A stretch of DNA of 53,270 nucleotides from the NCBI GenBank assembly GCA_905201685.1, contig CAJKOW010000008.1, positions 1-53,270 of the forward strand, written 5' to 3'. Position numbers and translations under genes: made by a program. This document shows positions 16,626 through 25,681 of this stretch, one piece after another. The notes beneath the pieces are model-generated. The model ran no database searches, was not told the DNA's origin, and was given only the letters and a program-made list of their open reading frames with translations. The stretch is from an uncultured Bacteroides sp. Its GTDB lineage: Bacteria > Bacteroidota > Bacteroidia > Bacteroidales > Bacteroidaceae. Within the stretch, counting starts at the first letter, position 1. Each line of letters starts with the position of its first letter.

Positions 16626-17354
16626 ATGAATCTGATTATCGATATCGGTAATACTGTCGCCAAACTGGCTGCTTTCGACGGCGATAAGTTGCTTGAGGTG
16701 GTGCACGATTCCAATGAAACATTGGAACAACTGCCGGCTTTCTTCCGGAAATATCCTTTCCGAAAGGCGATACTCGCTACGGTGATCGACTTGACTGCCG
16801 ATGTCCGTTCCCGTTTGGACGATCTGCCCGTGCCCGTGCTCTATCTTGGAGCCGATACTCCGTTGCCGGTCGAGAACCTTTACGAGACTCCCCGCACGTT
16901 GGGCTACGACCGCATGGCTGCCGTGGTAGGCGCCAATGCCCTTTGTCCCGGTCGCGACCTGCTGGTAATCGATGCCGGAACCTGCATCACCTACGAATTT
17001 ATCGATGCGCTGGGGCGTTACCACGGAGGCAACATTTCTCCGGGACTTCAGATGCGTTTTAAGGCTTTGCATCAGTTTACGGGACGCCTGCCTTTGGTAG
17101 AACCCGACGGTCGTCTGCTCCCCTTAGGCAAAGATACTGAAACGGCCATCCGTTCAGGCATCCTTCGGGGAATGGAGTATGAGATTTCAGGCTATATCCA
17201 GAGCATGAAACATAAATATCCTGAACTTTTGGTTTTTTTAACGGGCGGGAATGAATTTTCTTTTGATACAAACTTAAAAAATATCATCTTTGCAGACAAA
17301 TTTTTAGTGTTGAAAGGATTAAACCGAATTTTGAACTATAATGACAGGATATAG
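16626..17354 (+). CDS. coaX: Type III pantothenate kinase
   Basis: Phosphorylates pantothenate, the first step of coenzyme A synthesis, in the cytoplasm. ASKHA-fold motifs are visible: DIGNTVAKLAAFDGD (phosphate 1, residues 6-20), the pantothenate/catalytic DRMAAVVGA with LLVIDAGTCITYEFID (phosphate 2), and HGGNISPGLQMRFKAL. The length (242 aa) is normal. The 3' end overlaps the next gene by 14 nt, so it leads an operon that continues with an outer-membrane barrel, TPR protein and lptC. Confidence 0.95.
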   Translation: MNLIIDIGNTVAKLAAFDGDKLLEVVHDSNETLEQLPAFFRKYPFRKAILATVIDLTADVRSRLDDLPVPVLYLGADTPLPVENLYETPRTLGYDRMAAVVGANALCPGRDLLVIDAGTCITYEFIDALGRYHGGNISPGLQMRFKALHQFTGRLPLVEPDGRLLPLGKDTETAIRSGILRGMEYEISGYIQSMKHKYPELLVFLTGGNEFSFDTNLKNIIFADKFLVLKGLNRILNYNDRI

Positions 17355-18582
17355 ACAAACACTTGTGATGCTCTTGCTCACGTTGTTATCCGGAGTGGCA
17401 GTCGCTCAGAATAATACAAACTCTCCCTATACAAGATACGGTTACGGGCAGTTGGCCGACCCTGGGTCGGGAAACAGTAAGGCTATGGGAGGCATCGCCT
17501 ACGGTTTGCGTGACAACTCTCAGGTCAACTTTGCCAATCCGGCTTCCTACAGTGCTGTCGATTCGCTTACCTTTATATTCGATGGCGGCATATCGCTGCA
17601 GAATACCAATTTCAGTAACGGAGTGCTGAAGCAGAATGCCAAGAACTCAAGTATCGACTATATCACCATGCAATTCCGTGCGGCCAAGTGGGCAGGCATA
17701 AGTCTGGGTTTAATTCCCTTCTCCAACGTGGGGTATAATATCAGTGAAACCCGTGAAGTAGAACAGGTCTCTTATTCCGGTGATGGCGGTCTGCACCAAA
17801 TTTATTTGGGAACAGGACTTAAAATATTTAAAAACTTTTCGATTGGTGCGAATATTTCGTATCTTTGGGGAGATATCACACATACGGTGAATGTGAACTA
17901 TCCTAATACGACCTCGGCTTTTACCATCGAGCGTGAGCAGAATGTGTCGGTGACAAGCTATAAGCTCGATTTGGGCGCGCAATATACGCACCATTTCGGT
18001 AAGAAGCACGAAGTGACACTGGGTGTCGTATTTTCGCCCGGCCACAATCTGGACAACGATGCCTATACACAAGTGACTACCGGTAACAGTTCGATGGGAT
18101 ACGTTGTGTCAAAAAATGATAGTACGGTTGTGTGTGGTATTCCCACTACGTTGGGTGCTGGCTTCACTTACGTTTACGACGGTCGTCTGACGGTGGGTGC
18201 CGATGTAATGCTTCAGAATTGGAGCAAAACGTCGTTTATGAACAATGACGATGCTTTCTGCAATCGCCGTCGGGTAAGCATAGGAGCCGAATACTTGCCG
18301 AACCCTATGGGCAGAAGCTATTTGTCGGTTGTGAAGTATCGTTTGGGAGCTTACTACTCTCAACCTTATTATAAATTAGAAGGAAGGCAGGCCGCTACCG
18401 AGTATGGCGTGACAGCCGGTCTTGGTTTGCCTATCCCAAGAACACGTTCGGTGCTGAGCATTTCGGGCCAGTTCGTCAGAGTATCCGGCAAACATGCCGG
18501 TCTGTTGGACGAAAATACGTTCCGTCTCTGCGTCGGATTGACCTTCAACGAACGTTGGTTCTTCAAGCGTAAGGTAGATTAA
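17341..18582 (+). CDS. Outer-membrane beta-barrel protein, FadL/OmpP1-like (413 aa)
   Basis: Signal peptide (MLLLTLLSGVAVAQ) followed by repeated amphipathic strands with aromatic ends and a final aromatic strand (LCVGLTFNERWFFKRK). The N-terminal SPYTRYGYGQL, then SKAMGGIAYGLRD and VNFANPASYSAVDSL, resemble FadL-like barrels of Bacteroidota. The start overlaps coaX by 14 nt, so translation is likely coupled. The cargo is unknown. Its place before a periplasmic TPR protein and lptC fits an outer-membrane assembly neighbourhood. Confidence 0.85.
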   Translation: MTGYRQTLVMLLLTLLSGVAVAQNNTNSPYTRYGYGQLADPGSGNSKAMGGIAYGLRDNSQVNFANPASYSAVDSLTFIFDGGISLQNTNFSNGVLKQNAKNSSIDYITMQFRAAKWAGISLGLIPFSNVGYNISETREVEQVSYSGDGGLHQIYLGTGLKIFKNFSIGANISYLWGDITHTVNVNYPNTTSAFTIEREQNVSVTSYKLDLGAQYTHHFGKKHEVTLGVVFSPGHNLDNDAYTQVTTGNSSMGYVVSKNDSTVVCGIPTTLGAGFTYVYDGRLTVGADVMLQNWSKTSFMNNDDAFCNRRRVSIGAEYLPNPMGRSYLSVVKYRLGAYYSQPYYKLEGRQAATEYGVTAGLGLPIPRTRSVLSISGQFVRVSGKHAGLLDENTFRLCVGLTFNERWFFKRKVD

Positions 18583-18620
18583 AGAATAGACAAAAATATC
18601 ACAACTAAAATTTTGATACA

Positions 18621-19946
18621 ATGAAGATTAAGACGCTTGTGGCTGCTGTATTGCTCCTTTCGGGTGGAGCAACCAGTGCTTTCGCTCAAAACGATTGTAA
18701 TGCGAACAGTAGTATTTCGCATGAGGCAGTTAATGCCAAGAACTATAAGGACGCTTATGCACCCTGTATGGCCGTGCTGAAAGAGTGTCCTACACTGAGA
18801 TATTATACTTTCTTGGATGCCATTGAAATTTTGCAGAATTTCTTGCAGACCAATAAAGACCGTAATTCGGCCGATTACAAAAAGTATTTCGACGAACTGA
18901 TGGGAGTTCATGATCTCCGTATAAAATATATACCGGAGTTTCTGGCTAAAGGAACCAAATTGTCTATCTCTGTTAATGGAGCCTTAGGTGCAAAGGCTAT
19001 CGATTATTTGGCCTATGCTCCTTCTGTTGATTTGAATCAGGCATATACTTGGTTGAGCGAAGCCGTGCAAGGTGATAAGGGAGAATCGCAAGGTGCTGTT
19101 CTTCACTACTTCCTGCAAGTTTCCATGCAGAAGGTAAAAGCCGACAGCAACCATACCGACCAGTTCTTCCAGGATTATCTGGATGCATCCAAGTACGTTG
19201 ACGAGGCCATTGCCAACGAGACTAAGGCTAACAAGAAGAAAAATCTCGAAGCCATTAAGGAAAACCTTGTTGCCATGTTCGTTAACAGTGGTGTAGCCGA
19301 TTGCGAATCTCTGCAGAACATCTATGGTCCGAAAGTGGAAGCCAATCAGAACGATTCTACTTTCCTGAAAAAGACCATTGCCATCCTGAAGATGATGAAG
19401 TGTAACGAAAGCGAAGTTTACTTCAAGGCTTCCGATTATCTGTATCGCATTGATCCGAGTGCCGATGCTGCTGTAGGTGTGGCATACATGTACTATAAGA
19501 AAGGTGACTATGACAATGCCGTGAAGTATTTCGACGAGGCTTTGGGTATGGAGACCGATAATTCGAAGAAGGCAGAAATGGCCTATGCTACTGCAGCCGC
19601 TCTGTTCAGTGCCAAGAAGCTCTCTCAGGCAAGATCATATTGCCAAAAGTCACTTAGCTTCAAGGAAGACTACGGTCAGGCATATATTCTGCTGGCTCAT
19701 ATCTATGCTTCCAGTCCGAAGTGGAGCGACGAACCTGCGCTGAACAAATGTACTTACTTCCTCGTCATCGACAAGCTTCAGAGAGCTAAATCGGTTGATC
19801 CGAGTGTGGCAGAGGAAGCCAATAAGCTTATTTCAACCTATTCTGCTTATACCCCGGATACAAAGGATTTGTTCATGTTGGGTTACAAAGCAGGCGACCG
19901 TGTAACTATCGGTGGCTGGATAGGCGAGTCCACAACCATTCGATAA
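18621..19946 (+). CDS. Exported tetratricopeptide-repeat protein (441 aa)
   Basis: Signal peptide (VAAVLLLSGGATSAFAQ) then helical repeats. The clearest TPR units are in the second half: AAVGVAYMYYKKGDYDNAVKYF..., AEMAYATAAALFSAKKLSQA... and AYILLAHIYASSPKW.... The C-terminus (TKDLFMLGYKAGDRVTIGGWIGESTTIR) is not TPR. It probably acts as a periplasmic protein-protein scaffold. It is 38 nt after the barrel gene and one base before lptC, so the three are co-transcribed. The partner is unknown. Confidence 0.88.
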   Translation: MKIKTLVAAVLLLSGGATSAFAQNDCNANSSISHEAVNAKNYKDAYAPCMAVLKECPTLRYYTFLDAIEILQNFLQTNKDRNSADYKKYFDELMGVHDLRIKYIPEFLAKGTKLSISVNGALGAKAIDYLAYAPSVDLNQAYTWLSEAVQGDKGESQGAVLHYFLQVSMQKVKADSNHTDQFFQDYLDASKYVDEAIANETKANKKKNLEAIKENLVAMFVNSGVADCESLQNIYGPKVEANQNDSTFLKKTIAILKMMKCNESEVYFKASDYLYRIDPSADAAVGVAYMYYKKGDYDNAVKYFDEALGMETDNSKKAEMAYATAAALFSAKKLSQARSYCQKSLSFKEDYGQAYILLAHIYASSPKWSDEPALNKCTYFLVIDKLQRAKSVDPSVAEEANKLISTYSAYTPDTKDLFMLGYKAGDRVTIGGWIGESTTIR

Positions 19947-19947
19947 T

Positions 19948-20583
19948 ATGAAGATATCAGAGTCGAAGGACGTAGTACTATTTAGGAATCTGAGCATAAC
20001 CATTGTCTTAGGGGGAATGGTTATGCTCCTTTTATTTTCGGCCTGTTCGGGAAAAAAGAAAGAATTGGGGGCGGCTATTACCGAGCGCGACTCGATGCCT
20101 GTGTTGGACACGCGGGGAGTGACGACGTTGATTTCGGACTCAGGCGTGACACGCTACCGCATTCTGACCGAAGAATGGAAGGTGTTCGACCGAAAGTCAC
20201 CTTCTTATTGGTCGTTTGAAAAGGGAGTCTATCTTGAAAAGTTCGATACCCTGTTTAAGGTTGAGGCAAGTATCAAGGCAGATACGGCTTATTTTTATGA
20301 CAAACAGAAGCTTTGGAAGCTGATAGGACATGTGCATATACAGAATCTGAAGGGAGAGAAATTTGATACGGAATTGCTGTATTGGGATCAGACTAAAAAG
20401 ACTGTTTACTCGGATAAGCGTGTTCGCATCGAACAGCCCGATCAGATAATCTATGCATGGGGATTCGAATCGAATGAACAAATGACAAAATACCGTTTCT
20501 TCAAGACGGATGGTATATTTTATATTGATGAAGAAGCCGAAACAGCTTCTTCCGACAGCTTGAAGACGGACACTATCGGATAA
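19948..20583 (+). CDS. lptC: LPS export protein LptC (211 aa)
   Basis: Bridges the inner-membrane LptB2FG extractor to periplasmic LptA in LPS transport. It has an N-terminal hydrophobic segment (SITIVLGGMVMLLLFSACSG) that also looks like a lipobox (FSAC), then the LptC/OstA jelly-roll strands: DTRGVTTLISDSGVTRYRI, WSFEKGVYLEKFD, KADTAYFYDKQKLWKLIGHV, LKGEKFDTELLYWDQ. It shares the operon with the TPR protein. In Bacteroidota, LptC often carries a Cys at this position. Assignment rests on the strand pattern. Confidence 0.88.
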   Translation: MKISESKDVVLFRNLSITIVLGGMVMLLLFSACSGKKKELGAAITERDSMPVLDTRGVTTLISDSGVTRYRILTEEWKVFDRKSPSYWSFEKGVYLEKFDTLFKVEASIKADTAYFYDKQKLWKLIGHVHIQNLKGEKFDTELLYWDQTKKTVYSDKRVRIEQPDQIIYAWGFESNEQMTKYRFFKTDGIFYIDEEAETASSDSLKTDTIG

Positions 20584-20587
20584 GGAT

Positions 20588-21847
20588 ATGTTGGATACTA
20601 TTATATATTTGCTGATAACGATGGCTTTTTCCGCCTTTTTCTCGGGGATGGAGATTGCTTTTGTATCGGTTGACAAGTTGCGTTTCGAGATGGATAAGAA
20701 GGCCGGAGTTACTTCTGCCATCCTTTCTTACTTTTTCCGCAATCCCAATGACTTCATTTCGACGATGTTGGTGGGTAATAATATTGCGCTGGTCATCTAT
20801 GGTATTTTCATGGCGCAGATTATTGAAGGAAAATTGCTGGCAGGAGTCATTTCGAACCACTTTGTGATGGTGTTGATACAGACCATCATCTCTACGCTGA
20901 TCATTCTGGTGACCGGTGAATTCTTGCCCAAAACATTGTTCAAGATCAATCCCAATCTGGCATTGCGCGTGTGTGCATTGCCTTTGTTTGTATGCTATGT
21001 GGTACTTTTCCCGATATCCAAGTTGGCATCAGGACTCTCGGCCGTCTTCCTGTATCTTTTGGGAGTAAGAATTAACAAGGAAGCTCGGGCGAAAGCGTTT
21101 GGTAAGGTCGATTTGGACTATTTTGTTCAGTCAAGTATCGAAAATGCCGAAAACGAGGAGAATTTGGATGCCGAAGTGAAAATCTTTCAGAATGCTCTCG
21201 ATTTCTCCAACGTCAAGATACGCGATTGCATTGTTCCGCGTACGGAGATTGTAGCGGTTGATGTCAGTGCTTCGCTGGACGAATTGAAGAATCTTTTTAT
21301 TGAGTCGGGCATTTCAAAGATCATTGTTTATGACGGTAGTATCGACAATGTGATAGGATATATCCATTCGTCCGAAATGTTTCGCAATCCGGCCGACTGG
21401 CGCAACAATGTGAAGGATGTTCCTATTGTCCCCGAAACAATGGCGGCTCACAAACTGATGAAACTCTTTATGCAACAGAAGAAGACGATTGCGGTCGTGG
21501 TGGATGAGTTCGGCGGAACTTCCGGCATCGTTTCATTGGAAGACTTGGTAGAGGAAATCTTTGGAGATATTGAAGATGAACATGACAACACGTCTTATGT
21601 ATGTAAGCAAATAGGAGAGAAAGAATACATTCTGTCCGCTCGTCTTGAAATAGAAAAGGTGAACGAAATGTTCGACTTGAAGCTGCCTGAATCTGATGAT
21701 TATTTGACAGTGGGAGGGCTTATCCTGAACAGCTACCAGAATTTCCCGAAGTTGCACGAAGTGGTGACTATCGGATGTTATCAGTTTAAGATTATCAAGG
21801 TTACAGCCACAAAAATCGAACTGGTTCGGCTCAAAGTGGTCGAATAA
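20588..21847 (+). CDS. CNNM/CBS-domain membrane protein (HlyC/CorC family, 419 aa)
   Basis: Four hydrophobic segments form a CNNM (DUF21) domain: FSAFFSGMEIAFVSVDKLR, STMLVGNNIALVIYGI, LVTGEFLPKTLFKINPN. Two CBS domains follow (IRDCIVPRTEIVAVDVSASLDEL...; ...TIAVVVDEFGGTSGIVSLEDLVEEIFG), then a C-terminal CorC/HlyC domain (DYLTVGGLILNSYQNFPKL). Relatives export magnesium, and GldE of gliding Bacteroidota belongs to this family. It lies 4 nt after lptC. The old name hemolysin is misleading. Confidence 0.92.
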   Translation: MLDTIIYLLITMAFSAFFSGMEIAFVSVDKLRFEMDKKAGVTSAILSYFFRNPNDFISTMLVGNNIALVIYGIFMAQIIEGKLLAGVISNHFVMVLIQTIISTLIILVTGEFLPKTLFKINPNLALRVCALPLFVCYVVLFPISKLASGLSAVFLYLLGVRINKEARAKAFGKVDLDYFVQSSIENAENEENLDAEVKIFQNALDFSNVKIRDCIVPRTEIVAVDVSASLDELKNLFIESGISKIIVYDGSIDNVIGYIHSSEMFRNPADWRNNVKDVPIVPETMAAHKLMKLFMQQKKTIAVVVDEFGGTSGIVSLEDLVEEIFGDIEDEHDNTSYVCKQIGEKEYILSARLEIEKVNEMFDLKLPESDDYLTVGGLILNSYQNFPKLHEVVTIGCYQFKIIKVTATKIELVRLKVVE

Positions 21848-21902
21848 TTCTATTTATGTGTAAAATTTCGGCGAATAAATAGATGCATATTAGCATTTTT
21901 TG

Positions 21903-21910
21903 TATCTTCG
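21903..21910 (+). promoter_or_regulatory. Probable -7 box of the PpiD-like gene
   Basis: TATCTTCG, one mismatch from TAnnTTTG, 62 nt before the start codon and after a 55-nt gap from the preceding gene. There is no clear -33. Confidence 0.4.
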
Positions 21911-21972
21911 TGCGCTAAAATCAATAATGAAAAGAAAGTAAATAAATAAACAAATAAATCTAATTAACAAAA

Positions 21973-24111
21973 ATGGCAACATTACAAAACATTCGGTCGA
22001 AAGGACCTTTATTGGTGATTGTTATTGGTGTGGCGCTGTTTGCTTTCATCGCGGGAGATGCGTGGAAGGTGCTTCAGCCGCATCAGTCACAAGACGTAGG
22101 AGAAGTGAACGGAGAGACGATTTCCGCTCAGGATTATCAGGCAATGGTAGAAGAATATACGGAAGTCGTTAAGTTCTCTACGGGAAGATCGGCATTAACC
22201 GACGAAGAAACCAATCAAATCAAAGATGAAGTTTGGCAGAGATATGTAAACAATAAGCTGATTGAGAACGAAGCAAAGAAATTAGGTTTGACTGTTTCGA
22301 AAGCAGAAATTCAGTCTATCATTGATGAGGGAACTCACTACATGTTGCAAAGAACTCCTTTTGTGAATTCGCAGACAGGTGCTTTCGACAAGGATATGCT
22401 GAAAAAGTTTCTGGTTGACTATTCCAAAATGAATAGAGCACAGATGCCCGCACAGTATGTTGAGCAATATGATGCCATGTATAAGTTGTGGTCGTTCATT
22501 GAACAGTCTCTGATTGAGGCTCGTCTGCAAGAGAAATATACAGCATTGATTTCCAAATCGCTGTTCTCTAACTCAGTCGAGGCACAAGATGCGTTTGATG
22601 CGCGTGTCAATCAGACAGATCTGTTGCTGGCCGCTATCCCTTATTCATCGATTACTGATTCGACAATTACGGTAAGCGATGCTGATTTGCAGGCTGCGTA
22701 TGACAAGAAGAAAGAACAGTTCAGACAATTTGTAGAAACACGTAACATTCGCTATATCGACGTTCAGGTTACTGCCAGCGAAGAAGACCGTGCTGCCTTG
22801 CAGAAAGAAATGGAAGAATATACTGCTCAGCTGGCATCTGCTTCTTCTGATTACACCTCGTTCGTTCGTTCTACCGGTTCTGAAACTCCATATGTTGATT
22901 TGTTCTATACGACCAGAACGTTGCCTTCTGATGTAACGGCACGTTTGGACTCAGTAAACGTTGGTGAAGTGTTTGGACCTTATTATAATGTAAGCGACAA
23001 CACGTTGAACTCGTTCAAGAAGTTGGCTGTTGCTTCACTTCCTGATTCAATTCAATATCGTCAGATTCAGGTCGTTGCTGAAGATGCTGACAAGACGAAA
23101 ACTTTGGCCGACAGTATTTATAATGCGATCAAGGGTGGTGCTGATTTTGCAGAGCTTGCCAAGAAGTATGGTCAGACGGGAGAAGCCGTATGGATTACTT
23201 CAGCCAACTACGAAGGTGCTCAGCTGGATGGCGACAATCTGAAGTATGTGACTGCCGTTACTACACTGGGACAGAACGAACTGCAGAACCTTGCTTTGGG
23301 ACAGGCTAATGTGATCCTGCAGGTTACCAACAGAAAGGCTGTGAAGGACAAATATAAAGTTGCCGTTATCAAACGCCCTGTTGAGTTTAGCAAAGAAACA
23401 TACAACAAGGCTTATAATGAATTCAGCCAGTTTATCGCTGCTAACAACACTCTTGAAAAGATGGTTGCCAACGCTGAAGATGCTGGTTACAGACTGTTCC
23501 CAAAAGATGATTTGTATAGCTCTGAGCATGGAATCGGTGGCATTCGTGGCACCAAGGATGCTTTGAAATGGGCTTTTGAAGCAAAAGTGGGTGAAGTTTC
23601 CGGTTTGTACGAATGTGGCGAAAGCGATCACATGCTGGTTGTTGGTTTGGCCGGTATCGTAAAAGAGGGCTATCGTCCGTTGGCTTTGGTGAAGGATCAG
23701 CTGAAGAATGAGGTTCTTCGTGACAAGAAGGCTGAGAAGATCATGGCCGACATGAAGGCTGCAGGTGCAACCTCATTCGATCAGTATAAGAATATGGCAA
23801 ATGCCGTTAGCGATTCTGTAAAACATGTCACCTTCTCTGCTCCTGCATATGTAGCTGCATTGCATAGTAGTGAACCGGCTGTCAGTGCTTACGCTTCAGT
23901 AGCCGAAGTTAACAAGCTGAGTGCTCCGATTAAGGGTCAGGGTGGTGTATTTGTTCTTCAGCCTTATGCTAAGGAGAAGTTGAACGAGACTTTCAACAAG
24001 GATACTGAAGAGACTACCTTGGAGAATATGCATGCTCGTATGGCTGCTCAGTTCATCAGCGACCTCTATCTGAAAGCAGATGTAAAAGATACCCGTTATC
24101 TCTTCTTCTGA
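21973..24111 (+). CDS. PpiD-like periplasmic chaperone/peptidyl-prolyl isomerase (712 aa)
   Basis: Single-pass inner-membrane protein that helps fold or receive exported proteins leaving SecYEG. N-terminal helix (LLVIVIGVALFAFIAGDAW, residues 14-32), then a SurA-N/trigger-factor-like helical domain (VGEVNGETISAQDYQAMVEEY...). A parvulin domain (about 345-460) shows PDSIQYRQIQVV and GGADFAELAKKYGQ, and a second, degenerate parvulin region follows. The length is close to the 620-720 aa of the family. Its context between lptC-type genes and lptE/secG fits envelope biogenesis. Confidence 0.92.
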   Translation: MATLQNIRSKGPLLVIVIGVALFAFIAGDAWKVLQPHQSQDVGEVNGETISAQDYQAMVEEYTEVVKFSTGRSALTDEETNQIKDEVWQRYVNNKLIENEAKKLGLTVSKAEIQSIIDEGTHYMLQRTPFVNSQTGAFDKDMLKKFLVDYSKMNRAQMPAQYVEQYDAMYKLWSFIEQSLIEARLQEKYTALISKSLFSNSVEAQDAFDARVNQTDLLLAAIPYSSITDSTITVSDADLQAAYDKKKEQFRQFVETRNIRYIDVQVTASEEDRAALQKEMEEYTAQLASASSDYTSFVRSTGSETPYVDLFYTTRTLPSDVTARLDSVNVGEVFGPYYNVSDNTLNSFKKLAVASLPDSIQYRQIQVVAEDADKTKTLADSIYNAIKGGADFAELAKKYGQTGEAVWITSANYEGAQLDGDNLKYVTAVTTLGQNELQNLALGQANVILQVTNRKAVKDKYKVAVIKRPVEFSKETYNKAYNEFSQFIAANNTLEKMVANAEDAGYRLFPKDDLYSSEHGIGGIRGTKDALKWAFEAKVGEVSGLYECGESDHMLVVGLAGIVKEGYRPLALVKDQLKNEVLRDKKAEKIMADMKAAGATSFDQYKNMANAVSDSVKHVTFSAPAYVAALHSSEPAVSAYASVAEVNKLSAPIKGQGGVFVLQPYAKEKLNETFNKDTEETTLENMHARMAAQFISDLYLKADVKDTRYLFF

Positions 24112-24146
24112 TAAAGGGATAACGGTTGGTTAATTATCGAAATAAG

Positions 24147-24203
24147 TCCGGGCTTTGAATTCCAGCAGTGCTTTACTGGAATCCGAAGCCCGGATTCTTT
24201 TTT
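24147..24203 (+). terminator. Terminator after the PpiD-like gene
   Basis: Long hairpin: TCCGGGCTTTGAATTCCAG (24147-24165) with CTGGAATCCGAAGCCCGGA (24176-24194), nearly perfect, followed by TTCTTTTTTATT. Confidence 0.92.
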
Positions 24204-24371
24204 ATTGTATGGTTCTCTTTTTTTGTGGTCGGATCGTAAATTTTGTAAGCACGACAAATATTGCTGACTATAACGGGGTTTGTTCACAGTTCGAGCGCAA
24301 TTTTATCTCACGTGTTCAAGCTACTGCTTACAGGAGTTTCAAGGGAATAACTAACGGTTTGTCGGGTGAAT

Positions 24372-24399
24372 AGTTAGCGGCTATACCTACTCGCTAACT
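24372..24399. repeat. Perfect 8-bp inverted repeat upstream of rlmN
   Basis: AGTTAGCG (24372-24379) and CGCTAACT (24392-24399) with a 12-bp loop. There is no T tract, so it is not a terminator; it may be a protein-binding site or a structured remnant. Confidence 0.5.
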
Positions 24400-24516
24400 A
24401 ATGGCTTGGCAAGTGAATAGTTAATGACTCATGACTATATGTTTATCTGCTCATTGTTACGTTTCGCTTCGTCTGATGACTTTTCAGTTCGATTCGTTTA
24501 AGTTTCTATTCACATC

Positions 24517-24548
24517 GTTGCCTTTGTGTTACATTATTTATACCTTTG
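24517..24548 (+). promoter_or_regulatory. rlmN promoter
   Basis: The -7 box TACCTTTG (24541-24548) matches exactly; GTTG (24517-24520) is a plausible -33 at 20 nt spacing. It overlaps an in-frame ATG at 24546, which argues that translation starts at 24570 instead. Confidence 0.7.
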
Positions 24549-24569
24549 CATGATAAAAGGAATAGGAAT

Positions 24570-25613
24570 ATGACACAAAAACGCCCCCTTTTGGGAATGA
24601 CACTTTCGCAATTGCAAGCTGTTGTAAAGAATGTTGGTATGCCGGGCTTTTCGGCCAAGCAGATCGCTTCGTGGTTATACGATAAAAAAGTCTTTTCGAT
24701 AGACGAGATGACCAATCTTTCGCTAAAACATAGAGAGTTGCTGAAGGAGGAATATGAAGTAGGTGCCGAGAAGCCGGTGGATGCAATGCGCTCGGTTGAC
24801 GGCACGGTCAAGTATCTGTTTCGTGCCGGCGAGGGGCATTTTGTCGAGGCTGTCTATATTCCGGAAGAGGATCGTGCTACGTTGTGCGTCTCTTCGCAAG
24901 TCGGTTGCAAGATGAATTGTAAGTTCTGTATGACCGGTAAACAAGGGTTTACAGCCAATCTTACTTCCAATCAGATTATCAATCAGATCAATTCACTGCC
25001 AGAACGTGATAAGCTGACCAATGTCGTCATGATGGGTATGGGTGAGCCGTTGGATAATCTTGATGAAGTATTGCAGGCTTTAGAGATAATGACTTCGGAT
25101 TACGGATATGGGTGGAGCCCTAAGCGGGTAACACTTTCCACTGTGGGGCTTAGGAAAGGTTTGCAGCGTTTCATTGAAGAGTCCGATTGCCATCTGGCGG
25201 TCAGTCTGCATTCGCCTGTGCCGTCTCAGCGTCGTGAACTGATGCCGGCTGAAAAGGCTTTTTCCATAACCGAAATCGTTGACCTGTTGCGTAATTATGA
25301 TTTCAGCAAGCAGCGTCGTTTGTCTTTCGAATACATTGTCTTTAAAGGAGTGAACGATTCGTTACCTTATGCCAAGGAACTCCTGAAATTGTTGCGTGGG
25401 GTGGATTGCAGAATCAATCTGATTCGTTTTCATGCCATACCAGGAGTTGATTTGCAGGGAGCCGATATGGAAACGATGCTGACATTCCGTGATTATCTGA
25501 CTTCTCATGGCCTGTTTACAACCATACGTGCGTCGCGTGGCGAGGATATATTTGCTGCTTGCGGGATGCTCTCTACGGCCAAGCAGGAAGAGAATAAACA
25601 AGAATTAATATAA
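24570..25613 (+). CDS. rlmN: 23S rRNA/tRNA adenine-C2 methyltransferase RlmN (347 aa)
   Basis: Radical-SAM enzyme that methylates A2503 of 23S rRNA and A37 of some tRNAs. The [4Fe-4S] motif CKMNCKFC is followed by MTGKQGF. VVMMGMGEPLDNLDEV, VTLSTVGLRKGL, LAVSLHSPV and RRLSFEYIVFKGVND are typical, and the C-terminal catalytic Cys is in EDIFAACGML. An upstream in-frame ATG at 24546 lies inside the -7 box, so I place the start at 24570, which has an AG-rich ribosome-binding region (AAAAGGAATAGGA) ahead of it. Confidence 0.96.
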   Translation: MTQKRPLLGMTLSQLQAVVKNVGMPGFSAKQIASWLYDKKVFSIDEMTNLSLKHRELLKEEYEVGAEKPVDAMRSVDGTVKYLFRAGEGHFVEAVYIPEEDRATLCVSSQVGCKMNCKFCMTGKQGFTANLTSNQIINQINSLPERDKLTNVVMMGMGEPLDNLDEVLQALEIMTSDYGYGWSPKRVTLSTVGLRKGLQRFIEESDCHLAVSLHSPVPSQRRELMPAEKAFSITEIVDLLRNYDFSKQRRLSFEYIVFKGVNDSLPYAKELLKLLRGVDCRINLIRFHAIPGVDLQGADMETMLTFRDYLTSHGLFTTIRASRGEDIFAACGMLSTAKQEENKQELI

Positions 25614-25651
25614 ATTATTAACTTTGCCCAAAAGGGTTTACTGATTTTTCG

Positions 25652-25659
25652 TAGTTTTG
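25652..25659 (+). promoter_or_regulatory. -7 box of the DUF4837-pdxA operon
   Basis: TAGTTTTG, exact TAnnTTTG match, 22 nt before the start codon at 25682. Confidence 0.55.
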
Positions 25660-25681
25660 TGGAAACTAAAATAATATAATT

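Larger units (their letters stand above)
24112..24569. other. 458-bp gene-free stretch before rlmN
   Basis: The first 90 bp hold the terminator of the PpiD-like gene. The middle has a perfect dyad AGTTAGCG-N12-CGCTAACT (24372-24399), and two 47-bp-spaced imperfect copies of a segment starting TAACTAAYGG (24348 and 24395). The right end holds the rlmN promoter. No coding frame here is convincing. Confidence 0.65.
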
